Assembly (NCBI GenBank): GCA_946413525.1
Contig: CAMKKZ010000016.1
Location: 1-64,000 of the forward strand
DNA length: 64,000 nucleotides
DNA from: an uncultured Oribacterium sp.
GTDB lineage: Bacteria; Bacillota; Clostridia; Lachnospirales; Lachnospiraceae
Reading direction: 5' to 3'
The notes under the pieces were generated by a model. That model saw only the letters and a list, made by a program, of their open reading frames with translations. It searched no databases and was not told where the DNA came from. The position numbers and the translations under genes are program-made. Below, piece after piece: positions 36,914 to 43,250 of the stretch; positions within the stretch are counted from its first letter, which is position 1, and the number at the start of each line of letters is the position of its first letter.

Positions 36914-36961
36914 AAAGGCGATGACTGAATTCAACCGACTGAATTCAAGTCATCGCCTTTT
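36914..36961. terminator. Long hairpin, probable bidirectional terminator
   Basis: AAAGGCGATGACTGAATTCA pairs with its near-perfect complement across a short loop (one bulged base). It ends in CGCCTTTT on the plus strand and CGCCTTTG on the minus strand. It sits in the 680-bp gap between the YiaK-like and DUF2828 genes. Confidence 0.65.
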
Positions 36962-36987
36962 CATGACACAATCAATGTCTCATTCAC

Positions 36988-37160
36988 ATTTTGACCTGCT
37001 GCCGCAGGCATTGACATCCAATTTGTAACAGGATAGCAGCACAAACCAAGTATGGGAGAAGCCTTTCATACTTTGACTTAATGCCGCAGGCGTTGAGTCC
37101 CATTTGTGACGCGCCAGCGGCACAAATGAAGTATGAAAGGCTTGCCTTTCATACTTGCGG
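36988..37160. repeat. MITE-like element with two 82-bp direct units and inverted repeats
   Basis: Two related units share TTGAC, TGCCGCAGGC, ATTTGT, AGC.GCACAAA and AAGTATG at an 82-base offset. The second unit is bounded by GCCTTTCATACTT and its exact complement AAGTATGAAAGGC (37061-37073 and 37129-37141), with an inner CATTTGTG/CACAAATG stem. A third GCCTTTCATACTT copy follows. No ORF is supported; it lies just downstream of the DUF2828 gene. Confidence 0.65.
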
Positions 37161-37227
37161 TCATGGGGCTCTGCCCCACAAAAAATCCATAAAAAATTCT
37201 TTCATACCTGGCGCCTGAAACCGAAGC

Positions 37228-38700
37228 TCACGCCACTGTGATCGGAGCATATCTTTCCGAATTGATTACCATCTCCATGGCCTGGATGGGGTTGAGTCCC
37301 ACGCACTTCATTACCTGTCGGAATACTGCCGCGGACTGGCCACTCACCAACTGTACGCCCATCCTGTTTTTGTCCGCATGAAAGATGTCATGGCGGCTCG
37401 CGACATCCCAGAAAATAACATTCGGGATCATATATCCCCTTTTGCGGAATTCTCCTGCCATCTTCTCATAGAAAGTCCAGTCTTTATCCCCACACTGATC
37501 AATTTCCATATCGGAAATGACGATCAGGGATTTTGGCATCTTTTCCGGTTCCACATGGTTCTTTATGGCAATTTCCAGCACATGATTAAACGCAGCCTCA
37601 AGGTTTGTATTTTGCTCCCAATCATCCATATCTATGCTCTCAATCTTTTGAGCCAGTGTTTCGCCTTTTAGCATTTGAATTTTGGATTCGCCAGAGAAAG
37701 ACATGAACATGTTGTGGTACGGGCCGGTATTCCTCTCCGCAAAGTACACGGCCAGACCAACAGAAGTTGCCATCGGCCTGCCTTTCATGGATCCGGATGT
37801 GTCAGCAATAACCAGGGCATTCGTCCCTTTTTCTACATAATCCGGAAGCTGACGCCACTGTGCCTCCAGCACGGGATCATGATTGATCCGGGGTACCAGC
37901 CATCCCTGATACACCAATATCTTTTCCACAATATCGTATGGATACAAAGTCGCGGAATGGATGGTCTCTTCACCCTTTGCGGCTTTTTGAATGAAATCGT
38001 TGAAACGCTGCCCGTCATGCCTTGAAAAGGCATGACGGTAAATCATCATCGCCCTTGACGGCACGGAGGAATATTTAATCTCGTCCCAACGCCCCGCGGA
38101 CATTAATGCCTCCACAATGACAATCCGCTTCCGCATGGCACGCACCAGACGCTTAAACTCGTATACGGAATAGCCAAGCTTTTCCGCAGTCAGGATGCCC
38201 AGCCTACGGGTTGCCTTCGAGGAAGCGTCCGCCGTCTTAATCCATTTCGCCAGCAGGGAAATGCTGTTCCCCTCCTTAAGATTGCGGCGATCCTCTTCAA
38301 ACTGCTTCTTCATGGCAGCCCACATTTCGTTTTCCATCGGGGTACCGATCAAGCAATACAGATCGTCATAACGCCCATACAGCCCGACCAGATCCAGATT
38401 TGGCCGCAGTGCTTCAGGATGATACTCTGCCATGAACTGCATAATGGTACGGAAGGTCTGTCTTTCGCCAAGCCCTTCCCTGATGTCACGGGCATAGAAG
38501 GCGATCTTTGTCGCAAAAAGAGGGTCCACTTTCCAGGCTTCGGAGAAAAGGCGGTTGATCCTTTCCTTGTCTGCCGTACGAAGAGCCCCTATGGTTCCAT
38601 ACAGGTCAAGCCTTGCGTCCCCTGTGGTATTCAAAGCCACGGCACCATTTTCAGTTCTTGTAAATGCGGCATCAAGCCTTAATGCTTCAGCGAAGTCCAT
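37228..38700 (-). CDS. DUF2828 protein (TROVE-like domain plus vWA domain, Ro60-like)
   Basis: The 490-residue protein matches the DUF2828 layout. Residues about 1-270 form an all-helical TROVE/HEAT-like module with AFYARDIREGLGERQTFRTI, GLYGRYDDLYCLIGTP, SLLAKWIKTADASSKATRRL and EIKYSSVPSRAMMIYRHAF. Residues about 290-480 form a von Willebrand A domain with an intact MIDAS: DTSGSMKGRP, a central Thr (EQNTNLEAAF) and VISDMEID. TROVE/vWA proteins such as Ro60 form rings that hold misfolded or structural RNAs and partner with Y RNAs. AAGGGGG precedes the ATG. Upstream on the same strand, within 375 bp, lie two tRNA-like RNAs (38774-38845 and 38971-39072), which I infer to be its RNA partners. 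Confidence 0.88.
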   Translation of the reverse strand: MDFAEALRLDAAFTRTENGAVALNTTGDARLDLYGTIGALRTADKERINRLFSEAWKVDPLFATKIAFYARDIREGLGERQTFRTIMQFMAEYHPEALRPNLDLVGLYGRYDDLYCLIGTPMENEMWAAMKKQFEEDRRNLKEGNSISLLAKWIKTADASSKATRRLGILTAEKLGYSVYEFKRLVRAMRKRIVIVEALMSAGRWDEIKYSSVPSRAMMIYRHAFSRHDGQRFNDFIQKAAKGEETIHSATLYPYDIVEKILVYQGWLVPRINHDPVLEAQWRQLPDYVEKGTNALVIADTSGSMKGRPMATSVGLAVYFAERNTGPYHNMFMSFSGESKIQMLKGETLAQKIESIDMDDWEQNTNLEAAFNHVLEIAIKNHVEPEKMPKSLIVISDMEIDQCGDKDWTFYEKMAGEFRKRGYMIPNVIFWDVASRHDIFHADKNRMGVQLVSGQSAAVFRQVMKCVGLNPIQAMEMVINSERYAPITVA

Positions 38701-38773
38701 GTTTCCCCCTTTCCGCCATCATCAGACCACAAAGTTCACAATCGTGATGACGCAAAATTCCTGACATAATTCA

Positions 38774-38845
38774 TGACCCCGTATTTTACGGATTCGAACC
38801 GCTACAGATTTACAGTCTGATCACCAAAAATTGCTGTTGGGGTCA
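38774..38845 (-). ncRNA. tRNA-like RNA, tRNA(Tyr)-related (72 nt)
   Basis: The ends TGACCCC and GGGGTCA give a perfect 7-bp acceptor-like stem. Inside are an anticodon arm CAGACTGTAAATCTG (GTA, Tyr-type, as in genuine tRNA-Tyr) and a T-arm core CGGTTCGAATCCG. It is not a normal tRNA. The D arm is replaced by CCAA...TTGG, the class II variable arm of tRNA-Tyr is missing, and eight extra bases separate the T arm from the acceptor. CCGTA and TACGG there can form a competing hairpin. There is no encoded CCA. It lies 73 bp before the DUF2828 gene on the same strand. Confidence 0.7.
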
Positions 38846-38859
38846 CATAATTTTTCTTG

Positions 38860-38888
38860 TAACTGCTCAGTCAAGCCAAACAGTTACT
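38860..38888. other. 7-bp hairpin between the two tRNA-like RNAs
   Basis: GTAACTG and CAGTTAC enclose 15 bases. It could end the upstream RNA or be part of a joint transcript. Confidence 0.45.
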
Positions 38889-38970
38889 ATTTCTTTTCAT
38901 TTTGTTTCAGGATGCATTGTTTTGTATAATAAAAAGTTATACGATCCAATCTTGCTGTTAGCATCCCAAA

Positions 38971-39072
38971 GCCGGCGGGCTGGAGTCGAACCAGCATCTT
39001 ACTAAGGCCGATGTAATTAATGCTGAATGGATCCCAATCAGGATCCCGCTCTGCCATTGAGCTACCGCCGAC
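38971..39072 (-). ncRNA. tRNA-like RNA with extended variable arm (102 nt)
   Basis: The acceptor stem pairs GTCGGCGG with CCGCCGGC (8 bp, one G-U). TA then leads to a textbook D arm, GCTC-AATGGCA-GAGC. The anticodon arm is GGATC/GATCC with an 8-base loop (CTGATTGG, GAT in the usual place). The T arm is perfect: GCTGG-TTCGACT-CCAGC. About 33 bases sit between anticodon and T arms, far longer than any normal variable arm. CAGCAT there can pair with ATGCTG, which overlaps the T stem, so two folds compete. No CCA is encoded. A standard tRNA finder would probably call this a pseudo-tRNA. The oversized loop and variable region argue against translation and for a YrlA-like role with DUF2828. Confidence 0.72.
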
Positions 39073-39121
39073 ATAATGAGGTTAATGACCACCTTTGTTT
39101 CGTGTTGTCTTGTATCCTGGC

Positions 39122-39215
39122 TTCCTATTTCTTAACTTCTGATTTCTTGTCTTCCTGTGTCTTACCCTCCTGTGTCTTAATTTCTTATGTTTGCCCTGGC
39201 CTCCTATGTCTTGCC
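39122..39215. repeat. 15-bp degenerate minisatellite, about six units
   Basis: Units of the form TTCCTATTTCTTAAC, TTCCTGTGTCTTACC and CTCCTATGTCTTGCC follow each other, one with a 4-base insertion. It lies just upstream of the 102-nt tRNA-like RNA. Confidence 0.8.
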
Positions 39216-39299
39216 TCGACAACGAAGATAATAACACTTGAAAACAGAATTGTCATTAAACCCATGGTTTAATATTTCAAAATTCACAAAAATCCAGGT

Positions 39300-39330
39300 T
39301 TAACCGCAGTACAAGGAATACTGCGGTTAA
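39300..39330. terminator. Perfect 12-bp hairpin downstream of the wall-binding fragment
   Basis: TTAACCGCAGTA pairs with TACTGCGGTTAA over a 7-base loop. There is no clear T run, so its terminator function is uncertain. A similar TTTAACCGC hairpin is at 15191-15223. Confidence 0.5.
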
Positions 39331-39391
39331 TTTCCGAAGCAAATTTGAAAGATTCTTATACTGCTTTTCCTCCAAAAGCACTTCTGGACCC

Positions 39392-39733
39392 TCATATAAA
39401 TAATCTGGTAGATAATCTGTTCTGAAACGGGTATGATTTGTATTTCGATCCGCTTTCCCGCAGTTTTCCATCATTTCGGAAATAACACCATGAGCGACTG
39501 GAAGCATTATCAGGATTTCTGACCCAGGCCCACGAATTCGTCACCATCGCCCCGTCCTGGTTCACATAATACCGCTCCCCTTTGAAAGATATCAATGTAT
39601 CCTTAGTAACGAGTCCGTCATTTCCCAGGAAAAACCAGAAATCCCCGCTCTTCCTCCAATTATTTTTCACGGGCTCTCCGTTTTCGTAATATCTGTACCC
39701 GTCCTCGCCCTTATCCCATCCGTTTTTTTCCAT
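39392..39733 (-). CDS. Short cell-wall-binding-repeat protein, probably a fragment
   Basis: The 113-residue product consists of two to three cell-wall/choline-binding-type repeats (GYRYYENGEPVKNNWRKSG, DFWFFLGNDGLVTKDT, GERYYVNQDGAMVTNSW). The C-terminus (LRESGSKYKSYPFQNR...) departs from the repeat pattern, which suggests a frameshift or truncation. There is no signal peptide or catalytic domain. The track begins at a GTG; the ATG three codons later is better placed after AGGTGGG. It may be the tail of a former autolysin or surface protein. A downstream ORF (39277-39507) in another frame is not convincing. Confidence 0.55.
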   Translation of the reverse strand: MEKNGWDKGEDGYRYYENGEPVKNNWRKSGDFWFFLGNDGLVTKDTLISFKGERYYVNQDGAMVTNSWAWVRNPDNASSRSWCYFRNDGKLRESGSKYKSYPFQNRLSTRLFI

Positions 39734-39825
39734 GAATCCCACCTTTATTTACAAAATCCAGCCTCCATTAACAGGATTTACTGATTCCTTCTTATTCCGC
39801 GAATGACCTGCCCCCATGCATGGCC

Positions 39826-39953
39826 ACTTCAATACATGACCGCATCTATATATAACTACTTCAATGTATAACCGCTTCTATGCTTTACCACTTCACTGCA
39901 AGACCTTTTCAGTGCATGACTGCGTCTATGCTTTACCATTTCAATGCATGACC
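39826..39953. repeat. 16-bp minisatellite, eight exact-length units
   Basis: Eight consecutive 16-base units hold register: for example ACTTCAATACATGACC, GCTTCTATGCTTTACC and ATTTCAATGCATGACC. Two further, less regular units precede. It fills the gap between the wall-binding fragment and the Smr gene. Confidence 0.9.
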
Positions 39954-40013
39954 GCTGTCCGTATTCATATAAACTCAGCCGCAGAAGCCGGGCATATACA
40001 CATTCCGCTTTTA

Positions 40014-40262
40014 TCAAAACAGTTCCTTCAGGACAAGAACCGTCACGCCGGGGTTGTCACCTGGCATGATCCGCTTCACTTTCGAATCATATCTGTACCA
40101 GTTCTGAATCATGGAGCGCAGACTGCTCCCCCGGTTATATCCGTGAATCAGATGAAGCTGATAGGTTCCCGGCCCGGCAGAAGCAATCGCCCTGTCAACT
40201 ACCTTGACCGCCTGCTCCTGCGTCAGTCCATGGAGATCTATTTTTATAAATGGTTCATTCAT
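40014..40262 (-). CDS. Stand-alone Smr-domain protein
   Basis: These 82 residues comprise one Smr (small MutS-related, PF01713) domain and nothing else. The diagnostic motifs are IDLHGLTQEQA at the N-terminus (the conserved LDxHG-type motif), LIHGYNRGSSLRSMI (variant of HGxGxGxL) and the C-terminal PGVTVLVLKE strand. Smr domains nick DNA or RNA; many stand-alone members act on RNA or collided ribosomes. The His of DLHG and the HGYNRG loop are kept, so activity is plausible. The ribosome site is weak. The gene is transcribed alone between repeat arrays. Confidence 0.85.
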   Translation of the reverse strand: MNEPFIKIDLHGLTQEQAVKVVDRAIASAGPGTYQLHLIHGYNRGSSLRSMIQNWYRYDSKVKRIMPGDNPGVTVLVLKELF

Positions 40263-40364
40263 ATTCCGATTTTACCCATCCGGCTCTTTGCAACAAAAAA
40301 GATCAAATCTTATAACAATCAAACTTTATGAAAAATGAAAGATTAAATATTTTCATTTCAACAA

Positions 40365-41711
40365 TCAAGGCGATCCTGACGATCCTTGTCCGATCATCGG
40401 AAGGATCTCCTCCTTAAAATATTCTTTTGTCAGCGGCCTGTCATAATCCCAATAAATCACCCTGACGCCATTCGCCCTGCATCGTCCCAGCTTCCGGGCA
40501 TCCCGGCGTTGGTTATCCTTAAATCCGTCTACGCCCCCGAAAAACTCCACCGATTCGTAATGCTGCCGGCCCTGGTACTCGATCGCAACATTTTCCGAGG
40601 GGATAAAGATATCCAGCCGCTGCCCAAAAAGGAATTCGGCCTGATATTGGAACTTTGCGTCCGGAAAATAGCTTTTCACAATCGAATATGCTTTCTGCTC
40701 CGAGACCCATTTCGGATTGGTCATGCCTTTTCCAATCAATGTCTCATAAATTCCATCCCGTTCCGCTGCAATTTTCCTGTGATATTCCTGCAGGAGCTTT
40801 CGAAGCGGGATGTCCGGAATGCTGCGCAGGCTGCGGTATTCCGTCTTGAAACAGTTGACCTGGTACATCAGATGTTCAATCTTTGCGATTCGATGATATT
40901 TCAGAAGGAATGCAAGAGGAGCGAGCGGCGCGTCCCGCTCATTGTCGGGAGAAAAAGCCTTGCCCGGAAACGAACCGGCATTCGAAAACGAGCCGGCATT
41001 CGTAAGCGAAATGCTGTTCGAAACCAAGGAATTATCCGCAGCCAAAGGCTTGTCCAAAAACGAAGGATCTCCCTCAACCAAAGCTTTATCCGGAAACAAT
41101 GAATTATCCGCAAGCAACGAATCATCCATAAACAAGGGCCTGCCCGGAAAGGCAAGGAGTTCAATCAGATGAGAATGCTTTCCGGAAATCACCACCCTGA
41201 ACAGCCCATCCCCCAACTCCTCCGGTTCGTAAAGCATCCCGGCGAGATGGTGATTGATATCCCCCTTTTTCTTATCCGGATAACGGTAACGGAACTCTAT
41301 TTTCTCCCCTATCAGAGTGGGTTTTTGCCACTCTGAATTCTGACATAGCGAACCGCCTGCGGGGCAAACCGGCTCCCCTATCAGAGTGGGTTTTTGCAGC
41401 TCTGAGTTCTGACATAACGAACCGCCCGCGGGGCAAACCGGCTCGTCCTCCGCCAACCCGTCCCAAACTCCGAACCTTTCAACATCCTCCCGGAGCGAAT
41501 CGATCCGAAGATGCAGCCCCTTCCTGACCTCCCGGTTTCTGCGCTCCCGGATTTTTTCCTTCTCCCTATGCGTATACAGCGCGTCCCGTTCCATCAACTG
41601 CTGCTCCTTGAGGAACAGGTCGCCCCCCTCTCCCATTCCCCAGAAACAGTCGTATTTTTCCATGTACTCCGAAAAGTCCTTCAGACGAAGGAACATCTGA
41701 CGTCTCTCCAT
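40365..41711 (-). CDS. Protein with C-terminal PD-(D/E)XK endonuclease-like domain and in-frame repeat insertions
   Basis: The protein has about 448 residues. The C-terminal 110 residues look like a DUF559/Vsr-type nuclease: RLDIFIPSENVAIEYQGRQH carries D...E-Y-Q, followed by FFGGVDGFKDNQRRD and a RVIYWDYD strand. The middle has low-complexity units (LLADNSLFPDKAL; NAGSFSNAGSFPGKAF). Residues about 91-136 are two copies of a 23-residue unit (GEPVCPAGGSLCQNSEWQKP...) translated from two tandem R repeats, clearly an insertion. The track start is TTG at 41720; I use the ATG at 41711, and ATG at 41696 has a better GGAG site. The first codons border a 10-bp tandem array. Substrate unknown. Confidence 0.7.
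   Translation of the reverse strand: MERRQMFLRLKDFSEYMEKYDCFWGMGEGGDLFLKEQQLMERDALYTHREKEKIRERRNREVRKGLHLRIDSLREDVERFGVWDGLAEDEPVCPAGGSLCQNSELQKPTLIGEPVCPAGGSLCQNSEWQKPTLIGEKIEFRYRYPDKKKGDINHHLAGMLYEPEELGDGLFRVVISGKHSHLIELLAFPGRPLFMDDSLLADNSLFPDKALVEGDPSFLDKPLAADNSLVSNSISLTNAGSFSNAGSFPGKAFSPDNERDAPLAPLAFLLKYHRIAKIEHLMYQVNCFKTEYRSLRSIPDIPLRKLLQEYHRKIAAERDGIYETLIGKGMTNPKWVSEQKAYSIVKSYFPDAKFQYQAEFLFGQRLDIFIPSENVAIEYQGRQHYESVEFFGGVDGFKDNQRRDARKLGRCRANGVRVIYWDYDRPLTKEYFKEEILPMIGQGSSGSP
41304..41444. repeat. Two tandem R repeats inside a coding sequence
   Basis: Two 69-base units start at 41304 and 41373 and are about 93% identical. Each has AGAGTGG...CCACTCT-type stem 1, CTGACATA, and the GAACCGCC...GGGGCAAACCGG second module. 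Because 69 is divisible by three, both are read in frame within 40365-41711. Confidence 0.95.
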
Positions 41712-41720
41712 CTTAATCAA

Positions 41721-41824
41721 ACTTTATCTAACTCAATTGAACTGAATCGAACTGAATTAAACTTTATCTAACCCAATTGAACTGAATCGAACTTTATCTA
41801 ACTCAATCGAACTTAATCAAACAT
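41721..41824. repeat. 10-bp tandem repeat, ten units
   Basis: Exact 10-base register: ACTTTATCTA, ACTCAATTGA, ACTGAATCGA and variants, with a higher-order 30-base pattern. It occupies nearly the whole gap between the nuclease-domain gene and cstA. Confidence 0.9.
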
Positions 41825-41825
41825 A

Positions 41826-43235
41826 TCAATGTTCATTCTTTCGCAAGACCCGGACATACAGGCCGAACAGCAGAAGGGCCGCGCATATCCCCACAGGATA
41901 CGCAATCATGGAAGACAGCCCGAAGCCCTCTTTGGCCATCAGAATATAGGTCGCGCTGACGCCCGTCATAAAGGTGGCCGGCAGGGCGGTCAGGAGCGAA
42001 GCAAAACGATCCTTTCCTTCCTTCAAAAGATAGGCTGTTGCCACCCAGAGAGAGACCATCGCCAGCGTCTGGTTGCTCCAGGAGAAATACCTCCACAAAA
42101 CATTAAAGTCAAGCTGGGTCAGGACGGCACCAATGCACAACATAGGAAGAGTGATCAATAACCGGTTCGCGATCTTCTTCTGATCAAGACGCGTGATCTC
42201 GGCGAGGATCAGCCGGGCACTCCGGAAGGCCGTATCCCCTGAGGTGATCGGGCAAACCACCACGCCTACCACCGCCAGGGCACCGCCCGCGCCGCCAAGC
42301 ATCGTCTTTGAGATCTCATACACCGTTCCGGACTGACCAAGGGTGGAAATGGCTTTATTCAAAAGCTCCGTCGTCCCGTAGAAAGCCACGCCGGCGGAAG
42401 CCCAGATCAGGGCAATGACGGCCTCCGCGATCATCGCGCCGTAAAACACCGTCCGCCCCTGCTTCTCGCTGGTAATGCATTTGGCGATCATGGGAGACTG
42501 GGTGGCGTGAAATCCCGAGATAGCTCCGCAGGCCACGGTGACAAACATGAACGGCCATACCGGCAGTCCGTCGGGATGCAGGTTGGAAAGGACAATTTCG
42601 GGAATCCTGTAGCCGCCCAGCATTGTGCCGCCCAGCACGCTGACCGCCATGGCAATCAGAACAACGCCAAAAACGGGGTAAAGCCTCCCGATCAGCTTGT
42701 CGATCGGCAGCAGCGTAGCCAGGACATAATAGAGCAGAATCGTCACCACCCAGAATTTCTCATTCAGGAAATCCGGCGTAAGGCGCGCAATCAAGGCAGC
42801 CGGACTGTTGACAAAAACCGTGCCGGTCAGCACAAGCAGCACAATGGAAAAAATCCTCATGCCCCACTTCGCCGCATTGCCCAGATAAACTCCGGACAGC
42901 TCCGCAATCGAGTCGCCGCGATGACGGCAGGAAATCATGCCGGACATATAATCATGCACCGCGCCGCCCAGAATGGATCCCAGGACGATCCACAGGAAGA
43001 CTATGGGCCCGAAACAAGCCCCCATCAACGCCCCGAAAATCGGCCCCGTCCCCGCAATATTCAAAAGCTGGACAAGGAACGCCTTCCACAGAGGCATGGG
43101 CACACAGTCCACCCCGTCATTAATCGCGATCGCCGGCGTCTGCCGCTCGTCCGGCCCGAAGACCCTTTCCGTGAATCTGCCATAAACAAAATAGCCCGCC
43201 AAAAGAACAACGAGCGACAGTATGAGTGAAATCAT
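41826..43235 (-). CDS. cstA: CstA-family transporter (short form)
   Basis: This polytopic inner-membrane protein of 469 residues belongs to the carbon-starvation CstA family, members of which import peptides or pyruvate. The N-terminal half has the family hallmarks: AIAINDGVDCVPMPLWKAFL, LLNIAGTGPIFGALMG and LGSILGGAVHDYMSGMISCR. About a dozen hydrophobic segments follow, with GAISGFHATQSPMIAKCI in the middle. It is shorter than E. coli CstA (about 700) and matches the compact form common in Firmicutes. It begins 15 bases after the GH3 glucosidase stop, so the two are an operon. Uptake linked to sugar or peptide scavenging is inference. Confidence 0.92.
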   Translation of the reverse strand: MISLILSLVVLLAGYFVYGRFTERVFGPDERQTPAIAINDGVDCVPMPLWKAFLVQLLNIAGTGPIFGALMGACFGPIVFLWIVLGSILGGAVHDYMSGMISCRHRGDSIAELSGVYLGNAAKWGMRIFSIVLLVLTGTVFVNSPAALIARLTPDFLNEKFWVVTILLYYVLATLLPIDKLIGRLYPVFGVVLIAMAVSVLGGTMLGGYRIPEIVLSNLHPDGLPVWPFMFVTVACGAISGFHATQSPMIAKCITSEKQGRTVFYGAMIAEAVIALIWASAGVAFYGTTELLNKAISTLGQSGTVYEISKTMLGGAGGALAVVGVVVCPITSGDTAFRSARLILAEITRLDQKKIANRLLITLPMLCIGAVLTQLDFNVLWRYFSWSNQTLAMVSLWVATAYLLKEGKDRFASLLTALPATFMTGVSATYILMAKEGFGLSSMIAYPVGICAALLLFGLYVRVLRKNEH

Positions 43236-43250
43236 GTTTTATCCTCCCCA

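Noticed and set aside
38774-39072. Ordinary tRNA genes (Tyr and Ile)
   Set aside because: D arm, anticodon loop, variable region and acceptor spacing are abnormal and no CCA is encoded, so they are listed as tRNA-like ncRNAs.
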